Source of the DNA: Nothopassalora personata
Taxonomy: Eukaryota > Ascomycota > Dothideomycetes > Mycosphaerellales > Mycosphaerellaceae
Length of the DNA: 64,000 bases
Direction: 5' to 3'
Assembly (NCBI GenBank): GCA_033816765.1
Contig: CM066291.1
Coordinates: 2,294,001-2,358,000, forward strand
Under the pieces are notes generated by a model, which was given only the letters and a program-made list of their open reading frames with translations, was not told where the DNA came from and made no database searches. Of this stretch, positions 46,438-58,211 are shown one piece after another. How positions within the stretch are numbered: position 1 is the stretch's first letter; every line of letters begins with the position of its first letter. The position numbers and the translations under genes are program-made.

Positions 46438-49369
46438 GCTGGCGGAGAGAGGGGGGGGCGGAGCAATGAGGGATAGAAGGCGGGTAGCGGCGATGGGCGG
46501 CGGTGGTGGGGTTGTCAATGCTTCACATTGGATGTCGTGCAGGAACCAGTCTTAGAAATCCAGAAAGCAAAGCAGGAAAGAGCGAGTGTGACGAAAGTCG
46601 CGGCTTTTCTCACAGAGGACAGCTGCGATCGCGTTCCTGCCGCGCGTGGAAGACGATGACGAGAGAGAAGGTGCAGGCGCAGGTGCAGGGCGTGCCGGCC
46701 GTGGCTGTCTGTGGCTGTGGGAACGAACAGGCAGGCGCTGGATGAGGCTCAAGGAGAGAGCAGCAGTGACGCCCGCGCTGGAGTTGATAGTTCCAGTTGA
46801 CAAGCAAGCAGCGGCGCTTCGCCCAGGTGGTTGATGATGGGTCCTCGTCCCGGTGCGCGGAGCGGCGAGCGGCAAGCGAGCTTTGGCTGTGCTTAAACTC
46901 CGGACCGTCAGCAGAATTTTCGGCTGGCCAAGAGCTGCCGTCCGAGCGGCAACGGCAACGGCACGCTGAGGTTGGGGAGAGAAAGTTGCACGCGCCGCTG
47001 ATCAAGCAGCCCGGAACCCTCGTCCGACGACAACTGCTGAGCGCCAACAAGCAGCGTACTGTACGAGCAGCGACACGACCCGTCGACTCGCGTGTTGTCG
47101 TGATAAGATTTGCGATGCTCAGCAAGTGGATCTTGCGGCGACGCGGGAAGAGAGGGACATGTGGATCTGCTGTACCTCGCTGGTGTGATCTCCCAACCTG
47201 TGTGAACCAAGCGCCCAGAGCTTGTGATGTGGATGCAAGTAACCACCACGCTCTGGGCCCACAAAATGCTGCTGCGCTGGCTATGGTCGATGGTGGCGCG
47301 CTGAGAGATGGACGGGTAGATAGAGGTGTTGGTGGGTGGGAGTCGTCCAGACGTGGTGGCTGAGAAGAAGATGCAGACGAGCTTTCGATGCCAGCCGCCC
47401 GCTGCTTAAGCTTCCGCTGACCGTGCTCTGACGTAGCCCCCCAGCGAGAACATTGGAAGCATTCGACTTCTGCGTGATGTGCCCGTCTCGTTGCAAGCCC
47501 AAGCAGGCAGCCTCATCATCATCACATACCACACGCATATCCGGCGGCATTGGCACCATTTCGTCGTCCACGAGCAGGGCCTCCGTGCGTCGCAGTTCGT
47601 CCCGCCTCGCCTCGCCTCGCAGCGATGGTTTGATCAACCCTGCGCGGCCAGTCGTCCGCGGTCGATCCTGCGCCGATTTACCGAACGGAGGCGGGCATAT
47701 GGCCAGCATGTTTACAACTCGACACGCGGCGAGCAGGTGCCTACCAGCAAACTGTACATAAATCCTGCTTCTTGTGCGCCTTCCTTTCGATGCATGATGG
47801 GATGCACCACTACAACGACAGATACATCTACCTACGGCTGCTCATCGCCCTCGGCGTCCTTCGAAACTGCCGCTTGCTGATGCCTCACAGGACGAGGCTC
47901 GGTCGTAACGCGGAACGACGCCGCAAGGATGCTTGAGAAGCACGGGCTTTTGCGTCCCTTGCTTGCCCTCCTGATTCGCCGACCCCTTCTTCCCCAAGCC
48001 ATACAGCGCATGACTAGTTTTTCTGCTGTCCCAGCGCACGTCACAGCACATCGCATCATCAAGCACAAATCTTCTGCGGCGTAGCACGACGTGCGTAAGA
48101 ACTGCTGGTGGAAGAGAACCGGCCTGAAGTTTGCGGTTGCATCACGTTATTCCAGTCAAACGGCTCCTTCCAGACAGTAATGCTACACCTTTCCATCTGT
48201 TTCAATGGCCAATATGCATGATCTCGTAGCCCTCGCGCTCCGCAAGGATGTCTCGGTGCTGGCTCACAGACGCTGCTCGATGTGGCAATAAGGATCTCAA
48301 TTCGCGTCTAGCCTGTGTCACCAAGCGATGCAACGCAAGCAGCACTCCAACAATCTTTTCGGAGACACGCTCGTGCCCGCTATTCAGACGCGCACGAGAG
48401 AGATCGCAGCGGGCAATATACGAACCGGCGATTGCCATCGTGTGTGCCAATATTCTGGGCAGCAGGTGCCAGGCACGACGACTGCTACGCTACAGGGTTC
48501 GGAAAATCGACGCTATCTGTCGGCCATACAAGCCATGGCGACCATCGCACCCATGTCCATGCTACGCTGCGCTTAGCGTAGTGCTCGCAAGCATCCTACT
48601 CGTCGAACAGTACACGAACACGCAAGGCCAGAACACGGCTACCCGAGCGGACCACATGTGGAACTGGCAGAACGAACTGGTCGCGTGGTAAAGTTCGAGA
48701 CAACCGGTGAGATGTGTTCATATGTCTTCTACGTGCCAGCGGCTAAACTTAACGGGAAGCTACACCAGTCGGGCCCGAGCACCAAGACAAGTTTACTACG
48801 TAGCACGTCTTCTCATCACCGGGCTTGTAGCTGTCCTTGCCACAGTGACTCGTGCCGATGGCCTCCACCGGCAACCCAGATCTTCGCTGACGAAATGGCT
48901 ACAGCCCAGTGCAAGAGTTTTGCAACCCTTGTATTCACGCTTGACTATATCAGGCTATCATCTGGAGGGCGTCCGCAATGAGCTGTAATGGCTAGTGAGC
49001 GTGTTTGGATAGTGCCCACATCTGGTCCTTCTTGAACTCAGTAAAGTCGCGCCCACGAGCTATATAGAGAGGTGGTTGTTAAGGTAGTTAAAGGTTAGAG
49101 GGATAGCACTACCATGAGAATAAACAGAGCGATAGCCTGATAGGGTAAAGCGTGAATATACAGGGGTTGCAAAATTCTTGTACTGGACTGTATGGTTAAG
49201 ACTGCGACAGCTGTTTGCATTACGGAGATGCAGGGTCTACAATACCTACTGGTGTCGACGCTATCGGACTATAGCTCCCGCTAAGCGTCACCGTGACTTC
49301 CGGCAGGCAAACACGGATGACCTTCTTCGCAAAGCAGAGCCAACAGTGTCCGCAATCAAACACGGCATC
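46438..49369. other. 2.9-kb GC-rich upstream region without a recognised gene
   Basis: This follows the 5' end of the regulator gene and precedes the 3' end of the OsmC-like gene. Open frames on both strands (for example 46,797-47,363 and 47,281-47,709) have biased Arg/Ser/Ala composition, no domains and no splice logic. It may hold a long 5' leader and promoter of the regulator; I cannot show this. Confidence 0.45.
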
Positions 49370-49969
49370 TCAGGATTGCTGTCCCCATACGTATCCCTTG
49401 TCGACACCGTCTTCGGACTTTTGAAGTCCCTGCAGCTGCACGCTCAATTTGGGCTTCTTTGCAATCGTCTGGAAGACCACGCAGTATCGCTCGGTCAGCT
49501 TTCCAAGCTTTTGAACGCTTTCTTCTGGGATTGCTGCTCCTTCTTGGAACTTCAGGTCGAATTGAAGGCGGATGTCCTTGAAGCCGACTGGTGCATCCCT
49601 ATCTACGCCCATGGTCCCCTTGAAATCGAGATCACCCTCCGCTTTGACAACGCCGGACTTGATTGGGATATTCATTGCGGTTGCCACGGCTTTGAGTGTG
49701 ACGCCTGCGCAGGCCACCAAAGCCTCAAGCAACAGATCCCCGCTGCACAGCTCGCCTGATATATCGAATCCGTCTCCTCCGGACTTCTGATGAAGACCTG
49801 CGATTTTCTGCTCGGCGTTCTTCATTTGCTTGCCTGTGTCGAGCTTGCAGGTTATGGTACTATCGTCGAGCGTGCCGGAGGCATTGAGGGTGATTATGGC
49901 AGAGCTCGGGTCCTCTTTGTACTGAGCCTTGAGAGGCGCCTGCTTGTCGCGAAGTGCTTGAGAGGCCAT
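49370..49969 (-). CDS. OsmC-like protein
   Basis: Intronless, 199 aa, ATG at 49,969. The conserved core LCSGDLLLEALVACAGVTLK carries C75 and C87, and RYCVVFQTIAKK carries C163. C87 and C163 match the two redox cysteines of OsmC/Ohr proteins, which reduce organic hydroperoxides with dithiol reductants in bacteria. The beta-strand N-terminus and central helix fit the family. There is no signal peptide, so cytosolic. The fungal role is likely hydroperoxide or persulfide detoxification, by inference. Confidence 0.85.
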   Translation of the reverse strand: MASQALRDKQAPLKAQYKEDPSSAIITLNASGTLDDSTITCKLDTGKQMKNAEQKIAGLHQKSGGDGFDISGELCSGDLLLEALVACAGVTLKAVATAMNIPIKSGVVKAEGDLDFKGTMGVDRDAPVGFKDIRLQFDLKFQEGAAIPEESVQKLGKLTERYCVVFQTIAKKPKLSVQLQGLQKSEDGVDKGYVWGQQS

Positions 49970-50585
49970 CTTGGTGAGAGACTTCTGGTGAGGGTGGTGC
50001 GTTACTGGCGTATTTCTGTGATTGCTCTGGTCTGGATCTCGGTCTATCTTGATCGCAAGGAGAGACGCTTTTTACTCAGCATGAAAACTGGTCAAAGCCA
50101 TTTCCAGTGCCCCGCTACCCCTCCAAAAGGCCAGGCTCTCCATAGCACCGAGCTGTCTGTGCCTGCGCCTGCTAGCACCGACGAGCCGAAGCCTCTCTTC
50201 GAACTCAGCGGAATACTTGATAGTGAGCACACCAACAGCAGAAAGCGCTCCAGGTACGTGGGTACTCATGAACTGCAGAAAGGGTGACAGGTACGACACA
50301 TCTCAGCCGCACGCAACAATGCCGTCGGCCCCGCTGTGTCAGAACCGCATCCAAGCTCTGGGATGCCCAATCTGGAAAGCCGACGACATCAACGTCTGAG
50401 GATAGCTTTCCCCTCTCAAGCTTTCGAGCTCCTCCACCTCATCACTGTGATCGTAGACACAATGTAGTGGGATTGCCAGTAAGTATTGTGTGGAAGACTT
50501 TGCTCACCATCGTCATATCACGCACATATGCTCAGGCCCGGTGGTATCATTCTCTCAAGACCCATTTCAGAACAAATCAGTGGCA
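49970..50585. promoter_or_regulatory. Divergent intergenic region between the OsmC-like and DAK-like genes
   Basis: 616 bp separate two divergent starts. Frames open here lack ATG starts or domains. I looked for an upstream DhaK exon (GGGSGHEP motif) and did not find one. Confidence 0.5.
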
Positions 50586-52186
50586 ATGGCAGTGGTCGTG
50601 GAACAAACGATACCTTTCAACAAAGACACTTTAGACCTTGAGAATGCCTCGCGATGGAACGAGCTGTTTCCACTAATACGCCCGACGGTCAAGTCCATCC
50701 AGACGCCAAAGGGACAAAACATCCTTGTGGACATGGCCAAAGCGGAAGGCAAGCGCTATCTGCACATCATTGTAGCTGGCAGCGTTGGCAACTTCTCCTC
50801 AAAACTTTTGGACGACAAACATGTAACAGCGATCATCACGGAGAAGTCAGGAGCCGGCATCCTTACAGCGCAAGACCTGCCTCATGCTCTCACTACGGCG
50901 GGAATTGACGTCGGACATGGTCTTGTCATGGCCCGCGCTGGCAGGGAGAGGAAAGTTCATGTGCACAGCCCGGACGTCATTGAGGTTGAAACAGCTGACG
51001 AGCTGGAGCTGGATCATGTTCTACATTTGCTGGGTACTGCTACTGGGGGCACGAGAGCGAACCCACACAACTTGGCAGAACTACTGAAGGTGTTTGTGAA
51101 GAGTGCGAGCACGGCACATTCGAAGTTCCATACTGAGAAGGTGGACGGTGATCCTGCAGTACTACATGCGGAGGGATCTGGTGGGTACGAGAAAGCAAAG
51201 CATGCTGTGCAACGAGATCTGAAGTATGCAATGCGAGCACATACGGCACAAGAGCAGGACGTAGTGTATTCTGTACACTATTCTGATGTGAATGGGCTGA
51301 GCAGACTGGAGAACTATATAATCGCTGGAGAGATTGCAGAGTTTTTTGGTCAGTCGACTTCAACGCCATTTCCGATACATGTAGTGCTAAAGCTCCTCCA
51401 GATTCCCAAAATAACAAATACGCCCTCTCCCACTCAACGATCCTTAACCACGCCGAACTCGCCCGTGGCTTCTCCATATCGATATGTCCTATCCCCGTCC
51501 ACTTCCTCGAGCCCTCAGCAAAACCAAAACACCACACTCCCAAAGGCGTCACCTCCACAGCACCAGCAGCCAGTTCTCTATCTTCTCACACACCCAAGAT
51601 TACCTTCAACGACGCCTCGATCCGCCGTCGAATCGAATCCGCCTGCAACACCGTTATCAAAGAAGAACACACCATCACCAAATACGACGAAATTGTCGGC
51701 GATGGCGACTGCGGCTACACCCTCCGCGATGGTGCAAAGAAAGTCCTATCCTTTATTTCCGACAAAGACCTCACAAATCTTCCCTCCGTCGTCACAGACC
51801 TCATCTCCCAGCTCGAAATCGAAATGGGCGGGACCTCAGGCGCGCTCTACTGTATCTACCTCACCGCCCTTGCGAACGCCCTAGCTACAGAGGAGAACAT
51901 AGCGCGTGCGGCGAAGGCTGCGCTGGGGGAGCTGTGTAAGTATACGAATGCGAGAGTGGGCGATCGGACTTTGATGGACGCGCTTATTCCCTTTGCGGAG
52001 AGTTTGGAGAGTCAAGGGATGGAGAAGGCGTTGGAGAGTGCGAGGGGGGGTGTCGAGGGGACGAAGACGATGACGGCGAGTTTGGGGAGGAGTACGTATT
52101 TGGACGATGAGGCGATTATGGGTGTGCCGGATCCCGGGGCGTATGGGTTGTTGGTGCTGTTGGAGGGGATGAGTAAGGCGTTGTGA
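50586..52186 (+). CDS. Divergent dihydroxyacetone-kinase-like protein (DhaK-like plus DhaL)
   Basis: Exons 50,586-51,348 and 51,402-52,186 give 515 aa. The 53-bp intron has a GTCAGT donor, a GCTAAAG branch and a CTCCAG acceptor; splicing joins AEFF to DSQNNKYALSH in frame. The C-terminal half is a good DhaL (ADP-binding) domain: VGDGDCGYTL, EMGGTSGALY, DALIPF and DPGAYGL. The N-terminal 290 residues occupy the DhaK position and end with GFSIS-like strands, but GGGSGHEP and the substrate-binding His segment (GIHNEPG) are missing. Normal enzymes have about 580 aa. It probably does not phosphorylate dihydroxyacetone; a regulatory or altered substrate role is inferred. Confidence 0.7.
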
Positions 52187-52479
52187 AGGTTTTGTGTGCT
52201 TTGGGAGGCATGAGGAAGGCAACGTGATCATGCTCTAATTCAGGCAGTCACATGCTGCAGCGCGGCAGCCCCCGCGGATCAGCGGCGCAGCGATTTCTGG
52301 CCGCTTTTGCTCACCATCCGCTTCACTCTACTCAAACAACTTCAAATCCACCACCATCAATCACATCACTACAGCTCATGCAACACATCCTCGACAAACC
52401 ACGTTCGATCAATCGTAGTCATCTACTGCATTACCACCACACCGTCGACCGCTCGCCATCGACGTTGCCCACACCCACC

Positions 52480-52794
52480 ATGGCCACCTTTGCATTCTTC
52501 CGCCTGCATCGCGAGCTGCGTAATGGCATCTATGCGGAGATTGGAGGTCTTGACATCCGCTTCAAAATCAGCCACCGTGTCAAGGCCAGCGCGCAGAATG
52601 TCACCGCTCAGGGTGGAATCGAGGAGAAGACCTGCAATGCCGCAATACTGAGTGCCCCCAAGCGCGACACCATGGTCATCTGTCACAAGTCCAAAGTCGA
52701 GACCGAGGCTGAAATTAGCCGCTTTGCGACTCTCAGACTTCAAGGAGTGAGCAATCAGGCGCAGGCGATGAACTCGACTGCTTTCCAATGGTGA
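52480..52794 (+). pseudogene. 2EXR-like protein fragment, paralogue of the gene at 54,371
   Basis: ATG at 52,480 starts MATFAFFRLHRELRNGIYAE and encodes 104 aa before TGA. It aligns with MANAFPFFRLPRELRDLIYS at 54,380 and shares the following IGG-VRF strand. The distal part of the family (VIGGKILQRLRVIVRLQIVS) appears in another frame from about 52,788, so the frame is broken at the end of this piece. It may still make a short protein but is more likely a decayed tandem copy. Confidence 0.6.
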
Positions 52795-54135
52795 TTGGTG
52801 GCAAGATTCTGCAACGCCTACGCGTGATTGTACGTCTGCAAATCGTGTCCACGCTCAACGTGAACGACACGGACCCGGTACAACTGCCTCTACCATGGGC
52901 CAAATCAGAAGCTGTTTGCTGTTTATACGGTCGCCTGACACATGGCCGCAGGTGGATCAGATTTAGACGTCTTGCTGCTGGCATGTAGTCTCAAGACCTA
53001 CATACACAATCTTCGCACCTCGATGTCCAGCCGTTGCTCGAGTTACATGAGACCGATTACTCTCACCCAAGTGTTAATTAAGGATGTGAAGACAAGCATC
53101 CGCATATTGTTCGAAGTACCCAAGGCGTCTTGGCGCCACGTCACATATCGCGCGCGGGAATTCGTTCACGGTCCCCTGGTCTGCATGTCACGACCCTGCC
53201 AACTCAGCAAAATCGACGAACAGAGGTGGCCACTGTTGACCAAGGATCGGAATTGGATAGTTCTGTGTACGAGGCAACTCACACAGGCTACGAGGCTTCG
53301 CGGTTTGGGCTGGACCTCGAGGTTGCCGAAGGCGAGTGGAAGTACGACTTTGAATAATATACAGACATTTTTGATGGATACATGGAAACGCAGGAGCACA
53401 GCGAAGAGGGACAAGGTCTCGCGTTCAAACTCGAGCTTCCATCTCAGCTAGTTTCTCGGGAGTCCGACCTCCGCGCAAGCGGTCATACAAGACTGTATCC
53501 TGCTGAAGTGGTCAGTATGCCTCCATGGTGGCTCCTGCTCGTTGGCAGCGAGGAGTACGCCGAGGAGGTTTATCGCGATACGACGCTTCGGCTCAGTGTC
53601 TCTGACACCCATATCGGCCCTCGTCGTAAGCTCGTGGACGTTGATGGCAAGACAGTCAAGTGAATCGGCAAAATTGCGCATCTGGAGGTTGCGTACAACA
53701 TTGGACATCAAAGGCCGAACATACCGCCAAGTCGATGAGCTTCAGCTTGATCTTTAGACCGTTTATTGATAGGTGAGAACAGAAATGAGTCATTCCGAGC
53801 TTCGAGACCTAACAATGCTGATGATTGGTCACATGAACAGCCTTTGTAGTGTCGAATCACACAGGCATATCGACATCGTGCCATTCTGCCATGCCATGAC
53901 TGCGAAGTCCGACCAGATCAAGACCGCTTGCGGACGCCACTTGGACAAGACCACAAGTGTGACCAAAAGGCGCAATAACCACTCCATTACCACTCCTTTC
54001 CTCTCTAGGCTCTTCTTCCACTGTCCACTCGCCATGGTACTCCAGGGCTACCAGCCAACGGATGCGGACAAGCAGAGGTGCCCACTAACCTTTCAATCAG
54101 TTGGCGGATGGGGAAATCGTGCACCTCGAAGGTGA
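52795..54135 (+). pseudogene. Decayed fragments of the same 2EXR-like family
   Basis: Pieces in different frames resemble parts of the 54,371 gene or its relatives. They include SKIDEQRWPLLTKDRN near 53,210 and YQPTDADKQRCPLTF near 54,045 (compare WEPTEAEREKYPLLF near 55,080), and an open 53,382-53,663 frame with LPSQLVSRESDLRASG and EEVYRDTTLRLSVSD, typical of the family's middle part. Stops and frame changes separate them. At least two former copies seem to be present. Confidence 0.5.
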
Positions 54136-54370
54136 CAGCGGTCACTTGACTGATCATATTCCAATAGGGTCAGATATAGGCTGAAGACACCACGAAGTAA
54201 GCACGCCCGTCTGCAGGCAGGCGCATTCACCGTTTGCCTGCATCAGCGTTTAGCGCTAGTGTTTCGCGCTAGTATACAGTATCGAGCTATTTGATTGCAC
54301 TTCAAATTCATTCTAGACTGCTGCCAGCACACATACACACACTCACTCACTCACCACAACACCCCTGCGC

Positions 54371-55574
54371 ATGATCGACATGGCAAACGCCTTTCCATTC
54401 TTCCGCCTACCGCGGGAGCTACGCGACTTGATCTACAGTGAGATCGGCGGCCGTGAAGTGAGGTTCAGACTCGTGATCACGTTCAGAGACGAGGACCTAC
54501 CACAAACAGCCACCGAAGCGGCTACATACGAGTATGCAGCTTGCATCAAAGCAGCTCCAACGACGAACATGCTCCTCACTACTCGCGCCATCAAGGACGA
54601 GTACACGAGTGAGGTTCGCCGGCACACGGGACTGAGAATAAGCCATGTCAACGGATCAGACTCTTTACGACAGTACAACCTGCCAGAAGACGAAAATCTA
54701 CGGACTTATCTTGAGCAAATTCCTTTGCTCAGTCTGTCATTGATTTTCTCGCTTTATGACGTCTCTGAAACCCATAGTGAGGCGCAATGAATCTATCTGT
54801 CACATGGCTCAAGCTGATGCTACTTAGATGAAGTGAAAGCTGAGGCGGCAGCCCGAGGAGTACTCATCCGCACCATGACGTGCGTGCGAAGCTTTGAACT
54901 CGACATGCATTCCACATCCAAGCCCGAGCTGGAAGTTGGCGAGATGGGAGAGAAGCTGATGCAACTATACCACGCGCTACTTGACACGAACAATGTGGAC
55001 GTGCCTGGCGAGCAAGAACGATGAATCGAGTTCCATGGTCGTCTTTTCCTCCATCAGCGAATGTACTCGTTGCTACCCACATGGGAGCCAACTGAAGCCG
55101 AGAGGGAAAAGTATCCACTCCTGTTCACCACCACGGATGGAGACGAGATTCGAACATTACTGGAAATGCACTTTGACAACAAGGTGGTGTATCAGGTCAC
55201 ATTGTCTTCCGATCCCGAGGCCTTTATGGGTTTGGCCTACAACTCAATCTGGGCCGGAAAGTTTGACCTGGACGAACACGCAGCATACTTCGAAAAGAGA
55301 TTACGGAGGCTCAGAGCGCATTCCGAGTATGTATCTAGCGAAGAAGAGGACGAGGACGAGGACGAGGATGCAAACAGTGAGGAAGAGGCTGAGGAAGAGG
55401 ACGAGGAAGACTATGAGGAAGATGACGAGCATGAGGAATGAGGAAGATGATGAGCATGAGGATGAGGGAGAAGAGGACGATGAAAGCGGCGCAGAAGCAG
55501 ACGAAGAAGATAGTGAGATAAGCCGCTCCCAAAAAAGGCCGAGGACGAGTCTGAGTAAGGTGAACTTTGAGTAG
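54371..55574 (+). CDS. 2EXR/F-box-like protein with acidic tail; tail frameshifted by a 25-bp duplication
   Basis: Best model: exons 54,371-54,776, 54,828-55,000 and 55,058-55,441, 320 aa. The first intron is 51 bp (GTGAGG/TTAG). The second (57 bp, GTGCCT donor, CATCAG acceptor) removes an in-frame TGA at 55,022; if it is not used, the gene is broken there. The product has the FFRLPRELRDLIYSEIGG opening, helical middle blocks and WEPTEAEREKYPLLF, then a Glu/Asp tail. A tandem 25-bp duplication (55,415-55,439 and 55,440-55,464) shifts the frame and stops it at 55,441. Without the duplicate the frame would run to 55,574 and end with a basic SQKRPR nuclear-signal-like motif. Function unknown. 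Confidence 0.6.
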
Positions 55575-55910
55575 CAAGAGTCTGACTGCAGCGGTGAGCA
55601 TTGACTCAAGAATGACTCAGATTCAGAGCCCGTAGTGGGAAGACTCGGAGAAGGACTAACTATGATTCAAGCGGACAAGAGGAGGGCTGATATGGAGGAG
55701 GTCTCTCCAATCGACAGACTTGGAAGAAGCATTTAATAGATTACTCTTCCTCTCATGCAAGTGAGCTATTGCTGACCATTTTCTCCTCCAGGGAGCACCG
55801 CAAGAAATAGACCGAATCAGAACGCAGCAAAAACAGCCTCAATTCCTGGCCCCGACTCGGCATCTCATCGTATCATTAAAGTTGTGAAGTTAAGAGGAAG
55901 TTTCAAGACT

Positions 55911-57170
55911 TCAGACCATGGAGAAAGCACAGCCCAATGCCAAGATCGTAGCCAGCATACCTCCAAGTCCGAGCTTTGACTTCGCGCCGCTGGACTGCGC
56001 GTCAGATGCGCTACCTCCTCCGGTCTTGTTGGCGCTGTCTGTGGTGTTGAAGGGCTCTTTGGCCATTTGGAAGACACGCACACCTGAGCAAGTGGCAGGC
56101 TGCGAAGTGTTGATAGTCTGGGTAACGCTGGTCGTGGCAATTGAGAGGGGAGATGGCGTTTGCAGAGAAGTGAAGACGGGCTGCTCAGTGGCACAAGCGA
56201 TGAAGGAAGTCCCATTGGCAAGCAAGGTGTTGATACCACACATGATGGTGCCATTGCCGCCGCAGAGGCACATCACTTTGGGAGTAGGGAATGCTACGCC
56301 GTTGAAGGTGCCGGCTGAGCCACTGAGGAGTGTTGTCAGCCATAAAACTTTGGTACTTGATTGGGGGTCACTCACGTGCTCAGAATGCAGCCGTCTGTAA
56401 AGAACTTAGTGGTAGTGGCTTGACAGGTAGTGCCATTGGCGGTAGTGTGTTTGTTGAGACTGGCTCGTTCTGTTGGTCTAGCGGTCTCAATAGAGGCTCT
56501 CTTGGTGTCGGTGGTGTGGTTGTTGAGACTGGCTCGTTCTGTTGGTCCAGCGGTCTCGATAGGGGCCCCCTTGGTGTCGGTGGTGTGGTTGTTGAGACTG
56601 GCTCGTTCTGTTGGTCTAGCGGTCTCAATAGAGGCTCCCTTGGTGTCGGTGGTGTGCTTGTTGAGACTGGCTCGTTCTGGTGGTCCAGCGGTCTCAATAG
56701 GGGCCGCTTTGCTGTCGGTGGCGCACTCCACCAAGCCGGACTGAGGCCCAGTATGGGTGAAGAGACCAGCCATGGAGTCACCGCATATACACCGAATATC
56801 GGAAGTTGGAATCGTGATGGTGCCGACGGTGGTCGGTAGAAAGCTATGCGGCCATGTTAAATATTGTCGCCGTAGACCAATGACATTACCTTACGTGACG
56901 AGCTTGCATTTGCCAGTGACTATGGCACCAGCTTTCATAGTGCCTGAGAAGGATGGGGTAGACATGGCGGACCTGTCAGTCTGGAAGTGGCGTGAGTGGT
57001 TGAAGGTGGTGTGGACAGTCGGCGGTGGTATAGTGTTGTATAGCAAGTGTCAACGAGAGACGATGCCCCTTGAGTAGAAGTAGACGCCGGCAAGTGAGGC
57101 AGGTGACGCGGTCACCTGTGATGCAGACGCATATGACAATTAACCAGGACGCTATCAAGTATCGTCTCAT
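55911..57170 (-). CDS. Predicted GPI-anchored wall protein with tandem repeats
   Basis: Four minus-strand exons (57,170-57,116; 56,943-56,895; 56,843-56,376; 56,322-55,911) give 327 aa. Exon 1 encodes a signal-peptide-like start (MRRYLIASWLIVICVCITG); its 172-bp intron is the least certain part. Then come a small Cys-containing domain (GKCKLVT, IRCICGDSMAGLF, VECATDS), four 23-residue repeats built on TERASLNKHTTDTKGA, a second Cys domain (VMCLCGGNGTIMCGINTLL), a Ser/Thr-rich stretch, and a C-terminal hydrophobic tail (GLGGMLATILALGCAFSMV) typical of GPI attachment. Two shorter introns (51 and 53 bp) have good signals. The role is inferred as cell-surface. If exon 1 is wrong, translation could start at 56,965. 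Confidence 0.65.
56452..56727 (-). repeat. Four 69-bp in-frame tandem repeats in the wall-protein gene
   Basis: Units begin at 56,452, 56,521, 56,590 and 56,659. 69 bp equals 23 codons, so copy-number change keeps the frame. Units alternate GAGGC/GGGGC variants, so odd and even units are more alike, which suggests duplication of a two-unit block. Confidence 0.9.
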
Positions 57171-57640
57171 GTCTGGACAATTGGCGCGCTGCTACGGGGC
57201 TGCGTTGGAAGCCGTGGTGCTAGAGGGGGCTTTCGATCTGGCGGCTGATGATGCAGTGGATTGTATGAAGCGCAGTGCTCTCGCAAAGATGCTCTCGGCA
57301 TGCACAAGGAGCTATCGAATCTCTCTTCTTCATATTCTTGTGGGCAGCGCTCATAAGTAAAAGGGGCGACGTGGTTGCTTGTGATGCATATGACAATCAT
57401 CCAAAGTCAAGTGAAGTGTTGGCACATTCTTGAAGGATCCGGGCCGAGGTACGACGCTACCAGATTGCGTTGGAAGCCGTGGTGCTCAAGGGAGCTTTAG
57501 ATCTGTGGGCTGTCAAGGATAAGGTAGAATGCATGAAGCGCAGCCCTCTCACATATATGGTGCCCGACATGCCCGAAGAGCTATCAGCTTCCTGTTCTTC
57601 TTGCTCCTGGCGGCGGCGCTGTCCAATCTTGACAGGAATT
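57110..57640. repeat. Diverged tandem duplication, period about 265 bp
   Basis: GCGTTGGAAGCCGTGGTGCT occurs at 57,202 and again at 57,467. Matching sequence continues on both sides (CATATGACAAT near 57,130 and 57,389; ATGAAGCGCAG in both copies). The copy nearer the wall-protein gene includes its proposed first exon; the distal copy has a degraded version of it. I read this as a duplicated 5' end and promoter, not a new gene. Confidence 0.75.
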
Positions 57641-58211
57641 CTGCGCGGCCCAATGGCGTTTTCAAACCACTGACCTGCAATGATCTCCTCAGCTTGAGTA
57701 ATGCGCAACATGTGCAGCCAATTCATTTCTTGGCAACAAGATGCAGACCACAACATAAGAGAGTGGCTACCGGTCAGGCAGTATATTTGTGAGTATGATA
57801 GTACACAGCACACGAAACACCCAAGAGTCTTCACCGCAATGCATCCCCTGCCATCAAGACATTAGGTGCAGCCAAGAGTTGGAGGGCCAGAGCCGTCGGT
57901 ACTTGTCCACCACGCCAGATCTAGTCGAGGTGGGGACTGAGCAGCCACCGCACCAGCATCGACGACACCAGGGAGCTGACGATGTCTGCTTTTGCATGGC
58001 ACGTTGATGTGGATGTTATGGACGATGATGAAAGTGATGGTGAAAGATGGAGTCGAGCATGAAGTCGACAAAAGCGGACTAGCCTGGCGGAATATCTTCG
58101 GCACACAACATCTCGAATTTGCTGTCGGTTCGTGTGGTGAAGCTCTTCTCCCGCCAGCGCGACGACAAGCAGCAGTTCTTTCAACAACTTCCCTCATCCA
58201 ACACCGCCAAG
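57641..58211. promoter_or_regulatory. Upstream region of the ribosomal protein S13 gene
   Basis: No gene is recognised here. It holds the shared upstream area between the wall-protein gene's duplicated 5' end (minus) and RPS13 (plus). A 5' UTR intron in RPS13 is possible but not demonstrated. Confidence 0.45.

Noticed and set aside
50072..50299. Possible upstream exon or gene between the OsmC-like and DAK-like genes
   Set aside because: The frame opens with GTG, has no domain, and does not supply the missing DhaK motifs.
55301..55609. Minus-strand Ser/Leu-rich frames opposite the acidic tail
   Set aside because: They are the antisense of GAG/GAT codons (CTC/ATC) and carry no independent signal.
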